In this document: positions 8,530-19,900 of the stretch, in pieces | Position numbering within the stretch: the first letter of the stretch is position 1 | Layout of the letters: every line of letters starts with the position of its first letter | Assembly: GCF_003610995.1 (NCBI RefSeq) | Contig: NZ_CP032543.1 | Coordinates: 6,572,001 to 6,636,000, forward strand | Direction of reading: 5' to 3' | DNA length: 64,000 nucleotides | Source: Streptomyces griseus subsp. griseus | GTDB taxonomy: Bacteria; Actinomycetota; Actinomycetes; Streptomycetales; Streptomycetaceae | Position numbers and translations under genes: made by a program | The notes under the pieces: generated by a model | Told to the model about the DNA's origin: nothing | Seen by the model: the letters and a program-made list of their open reading frames with translations, nothing else | The model's database searches: none

Positions 8530-8981
8530 GGCTGCTCCACGCCGTGCTGCAGCTCCGCCCACACGATGCGGCCGGAGTGGTCGCCCGCGTCATGGGAGCC
8601 CCAGGAGCTGCTCATCGTGTCGACCAGCAGCAGGCCGCGCCCGTGCTCGTCGTCGGAACAGCGGCGCAGCCGCGGGCCGCCGGGCTGGTGACCCTGGTCC
8701 TGGACGGCTATCCGCAGACGTCTGCCGAGGCACCGCAGCTCGCACACCACGCGGGTGCTGGCGGTGTGCACGACCGCGTTGGTGACCAGCTCGGACACGA
8801 TGAGAACGGCCGCGTCGTACACATCGGCGCCCAGCTTCCAGCTCTCCAGCCGGGCCCGGGTCAGCTGCCGGGCACCGGCCACCGACTCGGGGTGCGCGGG
8901 CAGCGCGAAGCAGTAACGGAGCGCTTCCGTCCCGGGGCTGAGGTCCATGAGCCGGGGGATGAGCGCACTGCCAGGTGCCAC
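8523..8981 (-). CDS. Anti-sigma-factor-like ATP-binding protein (HATPase_c_2)
   Basis: 152-aa GHKL ATPase of the RsbW/SpoIIAB-like class. N-box SELVTNAVVHT (about residues 64-74), then AVQDQGHQ and the ATP-lid segment EHGRGLLLVDTMSSSWG. Such short kinases bind sigma factors or anti-anti-sigma partners. The location, divergent from an XRE/DUF5753 regulator and DUF397 gene, is the typical WhiJ/AbaA-like arrangement seen many times in Streptomyces genomes. A conserved but here frameshifted partner gene follows in a 7-base overlap. Cytosolic. Confidence 0.85.
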   Translation of the reverse strand: MAPGSALIPRLMDLSPGTEALRYCFALPAHPESVAGARQLTRARLESWKLGADVYDAAVLIVSELVTNAVVHTASTRVVCELRCLGRRLRIAVQDQGHQPGGPRLRRCSDDEHGRGLLLVDTMSSSWGSHDAGDHSGRIVWAELQHGVEQPC

Positions 8982-9103
8982 GACCGATTCCTCACAGTGG
9001 GGGCTGCGTCACGCGTCGTTCCCCGGCGTGAGAGGAGCGGTCATGACTGAGCGAACTGGTTCGACAGCCAACTCTCCCCCTGTCGAGGACACTTGGCAAG
9101 GGG

Positions 9104-9124
9104 CACTCTGAAATTTTCAGAGTG
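9104..9124. promoter_or_regulatory. Perfect 21-bp palindrome, candidate operator of the XRE/DUF397 cluster
   Basis: An inverted repeat with arms CACTCTGAAA and TTTCAGAGTG around one central T, with all 10 pairs matching. It lies in the 207-bp divergent region between the HATPase gene (start 8981) and the XRE regulator (GTG 9189), about 65 bases before the latter. AT-rich symmetric sites of this kind in front of XRE/DUF5753 genes are natural self-binding operators. Binding is inferred. Confidence 0.75.
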
Positions 9125-9188
9125 GCTGTGTCGTCGGGGGCGCACGCGTGGCACACTGCTCGCAAAACAGCGCATGGGGAGGTCTGAA

Positions 9189-10049
9189 GTGAGCGAACCG
9201 CGGTCCGCCCCGACCGTGGGCCAGGTCGTGCTCGGCAAGCGCCTGCAGGATCTGCGGGAGCGCGTCGGCCTGACCCGTGACCAGGCGGCGAAGGTGCTCA
9301 GGGTCGCTCCCGCGACGATACGCAGGATGGAGACGGCCGAGGTCGGCCTCAAGATCCCCTATGTCCAGCTGCTGCTGAAGGCCTACGGCGTCGCCGACGA
9401 CGAGGCCGAGGCCTTCGTCGAACTGGCCGAGGAGGCCAACAAGCCCGGCTGGTGGCAGCGGTTCCATGACGTCCTGCCCGACTGGTTCAGCATGTACGTC
9501 AGTCTGGAGGGCGCCGCCGGCCTGCTGCGTATGTACGAGCCGCACTTCGTCCCCGGGCTGCTCCAGACCGAGGACTACGCGCGCTCCGTGATGCGTACCG
9601 GGGCCGTCGGCCAGACCCGGCCCGAGGACATCGAACGCCACGTCGCCCTGCGGATGGAGCGCCAGTCCCTGCTCGTCAAGGACGACGCGCCCCGGCTGTG
9701 GGTGATCATGGACGAGACCGTCCTGCGGCGGCCGGTGGGCAGCCCACAGGTGATGCGCGCCCAGATCGACAAGCTGCTCGAATCCACCGAGCTGCCCCAT
9801 GTCACCCTGCAGATGGCGGAGTTCGCGAGCGGCCACCACCCGGGCACCTACGGGCCGTTCGTCCTCTTCCGCTTCGCCGTACCCGAACTCCCGGACATGG
9901 TCTTCAGCGAGTACCTCACCGGTGCGGTCTATTTCGACGCCCGCCCCGAGGTGGCCTCGTACCTCGAAGTCATGGACCGCATGGCGGCTCAGGCCGCAAC
10001 TGCACAACGCACGAAGGAAATCCTCCGGGACTTCCGCAAGGAGCTGTGA
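9189..10049 (+). CDS. XRE-family regulator with DUF5753 (WhiJ-like)
   Basis: 286-aa DNA-binding protein. N-terminal helix-turn-helix (about residues 12-70: LGKRLQDLRERVGLTRDQAA, VLRVAPATIRRMETAEVGLK) followed by the DUF5753 domain (about 95-280: WFSMYVSLEGAAGLLRMYEP, FVPGLLQTEDYARSVM, ILRDFRKEL). GTG 9189 is chosen because GGGGAGG lies six bases upstream; ATG 9174 would put that site inside the gene. Its stop overlaps the DUF397 start (TGATG). In Streptomyces such regulators pair with a DUF397 protein that is thought to modulate them, and several control development or antibiotic synthesis. The palindrome at 9104-9124 is its likely operator. Confidence 0.9.
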   Translation: MSEPRSAPTVGQVVLGKRLQDLRERVGLTRDQAAKVLRVAPATIRRMETAEVGLKIPYVQLLLKAYGVADDEAEAFVELAEEANKPGWWQRFHDVLPDWFSMYVSLEGAAGLLRMYEPHFVPGLLQTEDYARSVMRTGAVGQTRPEDIERHVALRMERQSLLVKDDAPRLWVIMDETVLRRPVGSPQVMRAQIDKLLESTELPHVTLQMAEFASGHHPGTYGPFVLFRFAVPELPDMVFSEYLTGAVYFDARPEVASYLEVMDRMAAQAATAQRTKEILRDFRKEL

Positions 10050-10285
10050 TGAACCATATATACAACGGCATGCCGGCCGCCGACCTGGGCTCCGAAGGCT
10101 GGTACAAGCCCTGGAGCGGTGGCAACGGGGGCAACTGCATCGAGGCCATGAAGCTCGCGGACGGCCGGGTTGCGGTGCGCCAGTCCGCCGATCCGGACGG
10201 CCCCGCGCTCATCTACTCCAACGGCGAGATCGCCGCGTTCATCCAGGGCGCCAAGTCGGGTCAGGCGGATTTCCTCCTCACCTGA
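10049..10285 (+). CDS. DUF397 small protein (WhiJ-partner type)
   Basis: 78-aa DUF397 protein with the usual pattern: a Trp-Lys/Ser segment (EGWYKPWSGGNGGNCIEAM), a central VRQSADPDGPALIYSNGEIA and the terminal AAFIQGAKSG. It starts in the stop codon of the XRE gene, so the two are co-translated, as expected for a regulator and its direct partner. Genetic work on other members suggests DUF397 proteins antagonise the paired XRE repressor. No catalytic residues; cytosolic. Confidence 0.9.
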   Translation: MNHIYNGMPAADLGSEGWYKPWSGGNGGNCIEAMKLADGRVAVRQSADPDGPALIYSNGEIAAFIQGAKSGQADFLLT

Positions 10286-10330
10286 CGCACCACCACATAT
10301 CCTGTCCGACCCCGATCCACGGAGTGCGCC

Positions 10331-11140
10331 ATGACCGGGCCAGACCCCCGAGCCATCGAGATCGACACGAGCAGGCCGCATCCCGCCCGGATGTACGACT
10401 GGTTCCTCGGCGGCAAGGACAACTACCCGGTCGACGAACAGATGGCGCGGCAGCTGCTCGAGCTGGACGCCCGGGGCCGGGACATGGCCCGGGTCAACCG
10501 GGCGTTCATGCACCGGGCCACCCGCTGGCTCGCCGAGAAGGGCGTACGCCAGTTCCTGGACATCGGCACCGGCATACCCACCGAGCCGAACCTCCACCAG
10601 ATCGCCCAGCGGGCCGCCCCCGACGCGCGGATCGTCTACTGCGACAACGACCCGATCGTCCTCGCCCACGCGGCGGCCCTGCTGCGCTCCACCCCCGAGG
10701 GCGCCACCGAGTACATCCAGGCCGACGCCCGCAAGCCGGAGACGATCCTCGCCTCGGCCGGAAAGGTCCTGGACTTCGACCAGCCGATCGCGCTCTCGCT
10801 GCTGGCCCTGCTGCACTTCATCGACGACGAGGACGGCGCGGCCGACCTGGTCGACAAGCTGGTGGAGCAGCTCCCGTCCGGCAGTTATCTGGTGCTCTCA
10901 CACACCACCGGCGACTTCGACCCGGAAGGTGCCGCGCAGGCACGCGCCATGTACAGGGAGCGCGGGATGACCCTGCGTCCCCGCTCGCGGGCCGAGCTCG
11001 CCGCCTTCTTCGACGGCCTGGAGCTGGTGGAGCCGGGTGTCTCGCTCTCCGCCGACTGGCGTCCGGAGCTCGGCGAGGTCATCGACGTAGCGGGCGACGA
11101 GCCGATCCCGGGCTACGCGGGCGTCGCGCGCAAGCCCTGA
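10331..11140 (+). CDS. SAM-dependent methyltransferase (DUF574 / PF04672 type)
   Basis: 269-aa protein of a large actinobacterial methyltransferase-like family. Signature N-terminus RPHPARMYDWFLGGKDNYPVD (about residues 15-35) and SAM-binding segment FLDIGTGIPTEPNLH (about 75-89), followed by VYCDNDPIVLAHA. Methyl acceptor unknown. It lies 45 bases downstream of the DUF397 gene on the same strand, a frequent neighbourhood for this family. Its 3' end overlaps the convergent cupin gene by 28 bases, so both ends may interfere by antisense transcription. Confidence 0.9.
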   Translation: MTGPDPRAIEIDTSRPHPARMYDWFLGGKDNYPVDEQMARQLLELDARGRDMARVNRAFMHRATRWLAEKGVRQFLDIGTGIPTEPNLHQIAQRAAPDARIVYCDNDPIVLAHAAALLRSTPEGATEYIQADARKPETILASAGKVLDFDQPIALSLLALLHFIDDEDGAADLVDKLVEQLPSGSYLVLSHTTGDFDPEGAAQARAMYRERGMTLRPRSRAELAAFFDGLELVEPGVSLSADWRPELGEVIDVAGDEPIPGYAGVARKP

Positions 11141-11577
11141 TCCGGCCGCCCCTCCTCCCGGGTGAGCGCGTGGCCCGTCGTCGCGTCCACGTGGTCCGGT
11201 ACGGGATCGTGGGCGTCGCCCACCGTCGACGTACCGGAAGGTTCGAAGAGCAGCAGCGAGGCGCCGTCCGCCGAGTGCGGGCGGTGCCAGGTGGAGCGCG
11301 GCACGACGAAGACCGCGCCCGGGGGGAGCGTCACGGTCCGCTCCTCCTGCCCGTCCCCCTCGCGCAGGTCGATCTCCAGCGTGCCCTCCACCACCAGGAA
11401 GAACTCGTCCGTGTTCTCGTGTACATGCCAGACGTGCTCGCCGAGGGCTCTGGCGACGCGTACGTCGTAGTCGTTGACGCGGGTCATGATGCGCGGGCTC
11501 CACAGCGCGTCGAAGGAGCCCAGCGCATCGCGGAGCAGGATCGGTTCGGTACCGGGTCGTGCCGTCTCCGTGGTCAT
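11113..11577 (-). CDS. Cupin-domain protein
   Basis: 154-aa single-cupin protein. The two cupin motifs are visible: HVWHVHENTDEFFLVVEG (about residues 48-65; His, His, Glu ligands) and PPGAVFVVPRSTWHRP (about 85-100; terminal His). Metal binding is therefore likely. It is divergent from a GlxA/AraC-type activator gene 52 bases away, which makes it the probable target of that regulator. It could be a small-molecule isomerase, dioxygenase-like or binding protein; the sequence does not decide. Confidence 0.85.
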   Translation of the reverse strand: MTTETARPGTEPILLRDALGSFDALWSPRIMTRVNDYDVRVARALGEHVWHVHENTDEFFLVVEGTLEIDLREGDGQEERTVTLPPGAVFVVPRSTWHRPHSADGASLLLFEPSGTSTVGDAHDPVPDHVDATTGHALTREEGRPDQGLRATPA

Positions 11578-11629
11578 GCACCCATGGTCGGCGGTGGACC
11601 GCCGCGCCTGTGAGTGCTACGAATCGCAT

Positions 11630-12598
11630 ATGGCGAAAGAATCCTCGCACCGGGTCGTCATGATCGTCTCGGCCGGCTCCAACCCCTTCGAGATGGGTGT
11701 GGCGACCGAACTCTTCGGCCTGCGCCGCCCCGAGCTGCCGGTCGGCTGGTACGACTTCACGCTCTGCTCGCCCACGCCCACGGTCCGGATGCACGCGGGC
11801 TTCTTCCAGCTCTCCGGCGTCTGTGGACTCGACGCCGTGGACCGTGCCGACACCGTCATCGTCCCCAACCGGCCCGACCCGCTGGAGGACCCCGCCCCGG
11901 AGGTCCTGGCCGCGATCCGGCGGGCCGCCGAGCGCGGTGCCCGGCTGGTCAGCTTCTGCACGGGCACGTTCACGCTCGCCGCCGCGGGAGTCCTGGACGG
12001 CAGGCGCGCCACCACGCACTGGCGCTGGGCGTCGGCCTTCACCGCCCGGTACCCGCGGGTCGACCTCCGGCCCGACGTCCTCTTCGTCGACGAAGGGCAG
12101 GTGATCACCGCGGCGGGCAGCGCCGCCGCCCTGGACACCGGCCTCCACCTCATCCGCGCCGACCACGGGGCCGAGATCGCGGCGGCCGTCAGCCGGAGGC
12201 TGGTCCACCCGGCGCACCGGGACGGCGGCCAGCGCCAGTTCATCGATCACCCGCTGCCCGAGGTCGCCGACGCCTCGCTCGCCCCGCTCCTGGACTGGGC
12301 CGCCGAGCACCTGACCGAGGGCCTGGACGTCTCCGCGCTCGCCGCCCGCTCGGCCGTGAGCCCCGCCACCCTCCACCGCCGCTTCCGGGCCCAGCTCGGC
12401 ACCACCCCGCTGGCCTGGCTGACCGAGCAGCGGACCACCCTGGCCTGCCGCCTGATGGAACGCGGCGAGGACCGCCTGGACGTGATCGCCCGCACGAGCG
12501 GCCTGGGCACGGCGACCAACCTGCGGACGCAACTGCGCCGCCGTACGGGGCTGACGCCCACGGAGTACCGCCGCCGGTTCGCGGCGGGGCCCGGGTGA
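11630..12598 (+). CDS. GlxA-family (DJ-1/PfpI plus AraC HTH) transcriptional regulator
   Basis: 322-aa regulator. N-terminal DJ-1/PfpI-like domain (about residues 8-180), with the nucleophile-elbow-like segment LVSFCTGTFTLAAAGVL. Two AraC helix-turn-helix units are at the C-terminus (about 220-315: LDVSALAARSAVSPATLHRRF and DVIARTSGLGTATNLRTQLR, ending in GLTPTEYRRRF). ATG at 11630 gives MAKESSHRVVMIVS, the usual family start; longer starts run into the cupin gene. Divergent from the cupin gene, which it probably controls. Confidence 0.9.
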   Translation: MAKESSHRVVMIVSAGSNPFEMGVATELFGLRRPELPVGWYDFTLCSPTPTVRMHAGFFQLSGVCGLDAVDRADTVIVPNRPDPLEDPAPEVLAAIRRAAERGARLVSFCTGTFTLAAAGVLDGRRATTHWRWASAFTARYPRVDLRPDVLFVDEGQVITAAGSAAALDTGLHLIRADHGAEIAAAVSRRLVHPAHRDGGQRQFIDHPLPEVADASLAPLLDWAAEHLTEGLDVSALAARSAVSPATLHRRFRAQLGTTPLAWLTEQRTTLACRLMERGEDRLDVIARTSGLGTATNLRTQLRRRTGLTPTEYRRRFAAGPG

Positions 12599-12608
12599 CA
12601 ATGGACCC

Positions 12609-13043
12609 ATGTCACGACGCACCTCCCGCCCCCGGCAGCCCGCCGCCCCGCGCATCACCCCCGCCTCGCCCTGCCCCTGCGGCCTGACCGCGACGTACGG
12701 GGAGTGCTGCGGCCGCTGCCACTCCGGCAGCGCGGCCGCTCCGACCTGCGAGGCCCTGATGCGCTCCCGGTACGCGGCCTTCGCCGTCCAGGACGCGGCG
12801 TACCTGCTGCGCACCTGGCACCCGGCGACCCGGCCGCCGGGCGTCGACTTCGACCCCGCGATGCGCTGGACGGGGCTGGAGATCCTGGACACCACCGAGG
12901 GCAGCGCGTTCCACTCCACGGGGACCGTCACCTTCCGCGCCCACTACACCGACGACGGGCGCCCCGACTCCCTCCACGAGCAGAGCCGCTTCGCCCGCCA
13001 CGAGGGCGCCTGGGTCTACGCGACGGCGGTCTTCGTCGACTGA
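12609..13043 (+). CDS. YchJ/UPF0225-family SEC-C motif protein
   Basis: 144-aa protein with an N-terminal SEC-C-like zinc motif (CPCGLTATYGECCGRCHSG, about residues 21-40) and the YchJ core (APTCEALMRSRYAAFAVQD, YLLRTWHPATRP, FHSTGTVTFRAHY, HEQSRFARHEGAWVY). Fold related to NTF2-like domains; molecular role unknown. It starts ten bases after the GlxA-type gene and may be cotranscribed with it. Confidence 0.88.
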   Translation: MSRRTSRPRQPAAPRITPASPCPCGLTATYGECCGRCHSGSAAAPTCEALMRSRYAAFAVQDAAYLLRTWHPATRPPGVDFDPAMRWTGLEILDTTEGSAFHSTGTVTFRAHYTDDGRPDSLHEQSRFARHEGAWVYATAVFVD

Positions 13044-13135
13044 GACCGGGACCGGGACTCAGCCCCGTTGCGCGCGCCGGGCCCGGGCCCGAAATCCCTT
13101 TCCGGCCAGGGCGGGAGCGTCTGTACGATCCGCGC

Positions 13136-13726
13136 ATGGACGAGGACGAAGAGGCAGCGCCGTACGCCGCACGGGAACGAATCTGGCGCGGCGAGCACCT
13201 GGCCTTCACCCCCGTGGAGCCGGACGACGCCGAGCTGATCCAGCGCTGGCGCGCCGACCCGGTCGCCGCCCAGGAGATCGGGCTCTGGCCGGGCCCTCTC
13301 CACGACCTCCGTGAACGGCTCGTCTCGTACATCGAGGACCGCACCCGCGACGACTTCCTCATCCTGCTCCCGGACGACACCCCCATCGGCCACACAGCCC
13401 TCACCGACGAGGACTTCGTCGACGGCACGGCCGAGGCCTACCTGCTGCTCGCCCCCGAGCACCGGGGCAAGGGCCACGGCGCCGACGCGCTGGCCGCCCT
13501 GACCGACCTGGCCTTCGGCGAACTGCCCCTGCACCGCGTGGAAGCCGTCACCCACACCGACAACGCGGCCTCCCTCGCCACCTTGAAGAAGGCCGGCTTC
13601 ACGCAGGAGGGCGTACGCCGTTCCTCCTGCCTGCACCGGGGCCGGCGCCACGACACCGCGCTCCTAGGCCTGCTCCGTACGGAGTGGGAGGCGCAGACCC
13701 GCCCCCGCTCCTGGGACCACGTCTGA
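13136..13726 (+). CDS. GNAT family N-acetyltransferase
   Basis: 196-aa acetyltransferase of the RimJ/RimL-like GNAT group. Features: LAFTPVEPDDAELIQRW, IGHTALTDEDFVDGTAEAYL, and the acetyl-CoA pyrophosphate loop APEHRGKGHGADALAAL (about residues 105-121), then HTDNAASLATLKKAGFTQEG. ATG at 13136 begins MDEDEEAAPYAARERIW; the frame is open further upstream but only over the YchJ gene. Acceptor unknown. It converges on the exporter gene with nine bases between stops. Confidence 0.88.
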   Translation: MDEDEEAAPYAARERIWRGEHLAFTPVEPDDAELIQRWRADPVAAQEIGLWPGPLHDLRERLVSYIEDRTRDDFLILLPDDTPIGHTALTDEDFVDGTAEAYLLLAPEHRGKGHGADALAALTDLAFGELPLHRVEAVTHTDNAASLATLKKAGFTQEGVRRSSCLHRGRRHDTALLGLLRTEWEAQTRPRSWDHV

Positions 13727-13735
13727 CCCGGCGGT

Positions 13736-15886
<2,151 letters not shown>

Positions 15887-16735
15887 TCAGCCGATCAGTG
15901 GGGCGATCGAAGCCTTCAACCGCGCGACGAACGCCTCCCGGGCCTCCTCGTCCACCCGGTCCAGCGAGAGGTAGGGGTTGAGGTCCTCCAACTCCACCAG
16001 GAGCAGGCCGCCCTCCTCCGTGCGGCAGGCGTCGACCCGCTGGATGCCGTGGTCGAGCGCGTTCCATTCGACGAAGCGCCGGGCGAACGCCAGGTCCGCC
16101 GCGTCGGCCGCGTACGGCTCCAGCACCCACCGCCGCTCCGGGTCCGGCGCGTACAGCGCGTACTGGAAGTCGTGGTCGACGAAGTAGAAGGACACCTCGT
16201 AGCGGAAGTCCACCCGGGGCTGCACGAGCAGCACCCCCTCGCCCTCCCGCTCCAGCTCGCCCGCGACCTCCGCCGGGCCGACGAACCGCAGCCCCACCGA
16301 GTCCGCCCCCAGCTTCGGCTTCACCGCGTACGCCCCCGCCTCGGGCAGCAGCCCCAGATCCGCCACCCGGTCCACCGTCGGTATCACCGGAAACCCGCCC
16401 CGGCTCAGCTCCACCAGATACTCCTTGCCCGCCATGTCCCCGCGCCCGTCCAACGGGTTGTACACGGGCACGCCCAGTTCCAGCGCCCGTGCCCGGAACG
16501 CGTCGTACGCCTCCTGGTAGTGCAGGACGGGCCCGCTGTTGCGTACGAGGGCGAGGTCGAAGCGGCCCAGCAGCGCGGCCGCGTCCCGGGGGTGGCAGAG
16601 CGCGACGTCGAACGCCTCGCGCAGCCGGGACGCCAGGAAGATGTCCTCGTCGCAGTAGCGCCGCCCGCGCGCCTCGTAGGCGAGGTCGGTGACGAGCAGG
16701 AGGGCGGGGCGGCGGGGGCCGGTGGCGGCGGTCAT
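15887..16735 (-). CDS. ATP-grasp domain protein (glutathione-synthetase/RimK-like)
   Basis: 282-aa protein with an ATP-grasp fold: N-terminal pre-ATP domain (LLLVTDLAYEARGRRYCDED, LALVRNSGPVLHYQEAYDAF), central AVKPKLGADSVGLRFV, and the metal-binding C-terminal VELEDLNPYLSLD. ATG at 16735 has GGAG five bases upstream; longer starts are not needed. Such proteins form amide or ester bonds by ATP-dependent activation of a carboxylate. Substrate unknown. It lies 57 bases upstream of, and in the same direction as, the drug exporter, so the two may be cotranscribed (a product and its exporter is one possibility). Confidence 0.82.
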   Translation of the reverse strand: MTAATGPRRPALLLVTDLAYEARGRRYCDEDIFLASRLREAFDVALCHPRDAAALLGRFDLALVRNSGPVLHYQEAYDAFRARALELGVPVYNPLDGRGDMAGKEYLVELSRGGFPVIPTVDRVADLGLLPEAGAYAVKPKLGADSVGLRFVGPAEVAGELEREGEGVLLVQPRVDFRYEVSFYFVDHDFQYALYAPDPERRWVLEPYAADAADLAFARRFVEWNALDHGIQRVDACRTEEGGLLLVELEDLNPYLSLDRVDEEAREAFVARLKASIAPLIG

Positions 16736-16960
16736 GGGTTCTCCGGGGTGGGGACGGAAGGGGCGACGGTGACTCCGCCCCCGCGCAGGATGCCGCACGG
16801 AGAGCCCGCCTGCCGAATTCCGGCCACGTGGCAGGGCCGCCGCACACCCTTCCGCGGTGATGCCGTCCTCAGCCTCCTGAGCTGGTTCCGCCCGCCCCCG
16901 ACCATCGCGGCGTGCCGGGCGCTCGTCGGCACCCGTCTCCGACCCGGCCGGGCCCCGGCG

Positions 16961-19900
16961 TCACAGCTCCTCACCCTGGGCCAGCCTCCGTGCCCCCGGC
17001 AGGTGCCGGTCGAGTTCCCCCGCGGTGAACCTCGTCATGCCCACCACATGCCAGAACTCACCCGCCACCTCGCCCTCGGCCTTGTAACCCCCGTCCGGTG
17101 TGAAGGCCGCCCAGCCTCCGGGCACGCCGACGAGTGTGGCCTTCGGTGTCACGGCCTCCGCACCGGCCGGGCCCGGGTCCGCGCCCACCCGCCACAGCCG
17201 GACCGTCCCGTCGTCACCCGCGCTCGCGAGGTGGAGCCCGTCCGGGCTGAAGGAGAGCGAGTAGATCCGCCCGCTGTGCCCCGGCAGGAGACCCGCCTCC
17301 GCCCCCGTCTCCGGGTCCCAGAGCCGGATGACCCGGTCGTCGCCGGCCGTCGCGAGCAGCGGAAGTGAGGGGTGCGCGGCCGCCGTCCAGAGCTTGCCCG
17401 TGCGATGGCGCAGCACGTGCCGGGCGACACCGTCGCGCCAGATCACCGCCGTGCCGTCCCACGAGGCGCTCGCGAGCCAGGAGAGGCCGGGGCCGAAGGC
17501 CACGGCGTAGACACGGTCGCCATGGCCGCGCAGGGTCTGGGCGAGTGCGCCGTCGTGGGTGTGCCAGATACGCACCCGGCCGTCGTCGCAGCCTGTCGCG
17601 ACGGAGGCACCGTCCTCGGCGAAGGCGACGGACCGCACCCGGCCCTCGTGGCCGTCGAGATGGAGGTCGTGCGAGCCGGTCGCGCGCCGCCACAGGCTGA
17701 CCGAGTCGTCGTCGTTGGCCGTGGCGATCTGCTCGCCGTCCGCACTGAACGCCTCGGCCCAGGTGCGGTCGGTCTCGACGTCCAGCTCGCGCAGAAACGT
17801 GCCGCCCTCGGCATCCCACAGGTAGACGTGCCCCGTGCTGCCCGCCGTGGCCAGGACGGTGCCCACGGGACTGAACACGGCCGAGGTCAACCGGTCGCCC
17901 CGGCCGACGAGTTCGTGCAGACGGCGCCCCGTGCGCACGTCCCACAGGCGTACGATCCCGTCGCTTCCCGCACTCGCGAGGCGGCTGCCCGACGCGTCGA
18001 AGGAGACCGCGTTGACCCGTCGGCCGTGCCCGCGCAGGATCGGCTTGCCCTGGCCCGTCGCCGCGTCCCAGATCTGCACCACGCCGTCGTCCCCGGCTGT
18101 CACGAGCTGGGTGTCCTCGGGCCGGAACCGGCACGACCAGGCCGAGCCCTGGTGCGGGGTCGGCTGAAGGCGCTCGGATACGGCCTCGTACCCCCCGTGG
18201 TTCTCCGAGAGCTGCCACAGGCGGACGGCACCGGTCGAGTGGCAGGCCGCCAGGAGGCGGCCGTCGGTGGCGAAGACGGTCTGGTAGACCCCGCCCGAGC
18301 CCTGTTCGAGGGGCGGCCCCGGCAGCCCGGTGCGCGGGTTCCAGAGCCGGACCCCGCCGTCCGTGTCGCCGCTCGCGAGGAGGTCGCCCCCGGGATGGAA
18401 GTCGAGGGTGTAGACGCGGCCCGAGTGGCCCCGCAGCTCATGCAGGAGCCGCTGGTCACCGGCGCGCCAGATCCGTACGGTCCCGCGGTCGCCGACACCT
18501 TCGTCGGCGGTGGCGAGGAGGCTGCCGTCCGGACTGAACCGGACGCGGAACACGGAGCCGTCGTGTTCCGGAAGGCTGGCGAGGAGCTCTCCCGTCACCG
18601 TGTCCCACAGCCGCACGGTGCCGCTCCTGTCGCCGGTGGCGAGGGTGCGCCCGTCGGGGCTGAAGACGGTCGTGTAGACGAGGACGGTGTGCCCGGGGAA
18701 CGTGTGCAGCCGTTCGCCGGTCGCGGTGTCCCACAGCCGCACGACGCCGTCGCCGTCACCCGTGGCGAGCACGGTTCCCGCCGGGTTCAGCGTGATCGGC
18801 CAGACGCCGTCCGGGTGGACGAGGAGCGTGGCACGGCAGCGGCCCGACACCGGGTCCCACAGGCGTACGGTGCCGTCCGCGCTGCCCGTCGCGAGGACGG
18901 AGTCCCGGAACCGGACGGCGTAGACCCGGTCGGTGTGGCCGTGCAGGACGCGCAGCGCCTCGCCGTTCTCGGGTGCGCAGATCAGGACGCTGCCGTCCTG
19001 GCTGCCCGCCGCGAGGAGTTCCCCGTCCGGGCTGTACGCGACGGGCTCGGGCAGCCGCCCCTGCTGCCGGCTGAAGCCGTAGGGGACGCTGACGGAGGCG
19101 GGGCGCAGCACCGTCTCCAGAGGCACCCCCGGGGCGATGGTCGCGGTGGCCAGCTCCTGTGACCGGGCCGCCTCGTCGTCGAGTTCGGTGCGGATGAGGA
19201 CGGCGCGCCGCCAGCGGCTCCCGGTGAGCCGCGCTCCGCGCAGGTCCGAGCCGATGAGCCGTGAGCGGCGCAGGTCGGCGTGGCGGAGGTCGGCCCCGCT
19301 CAGGTCGGTGCCGTCGAGCCGGGCCCCGGCGAGGCGGGCGCCCCGCAGGGTGGCGCCGGAGAGGTTGGCCCCGGTGAGCTGGGCGTCCGTGAGGTTGGCT
19401 CCGGTGAGGTCGAGCCTGGACAGATCGCGGCCGGAGAGGTCCTCGCCGGGGAAGTGCACGCCGCGCAGGTCGATGTCGGCCGGCACCCGGAGCCGGCGGT
19501 TGATGCGGTAGGCGTTGGTACGGGCGGCTTCGGTGGAGGCCGCGGCGGAGTCCGGGGCCGTGCCCGCTCGCCCGGTGCCGGCGGTCCCTCCGGTCCCCTC
19601 TCCCGTGCTCTGCCCGGGGCTTTCCAGGGTGCGCCGCACCCAGTCCTTGATCCGCTCCGACTCCGCGAGGTCGCAGAAGAACTCCACGGCGAGCGGGGAG
19701 AGTTCCCACTTCGTGAGGAGCGTGTCGTCGCCCTGGCCGAGACGCCGCGCGGTCTCTCTCGCCACCAGCCACTCGATGACCGACTCGTGGATGAAGTGGA
19801 AGATGCCGTCGTCGACCCGGACGAGGAGGGTGCCCGCGCCGACCGCCTGTGCCTCCTGTGCGAAGAACGTCCCGTCGCCGCGTTGCCCGAACGTCTCGGT

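Noticed and set aside
10331..11140. DUF574 methyltransferase as a member of the WhiJ-like operon
   Set aside because: It has its own gap of 45 bases and is widespread outside such clusters; adjacency alone is weak evidence.
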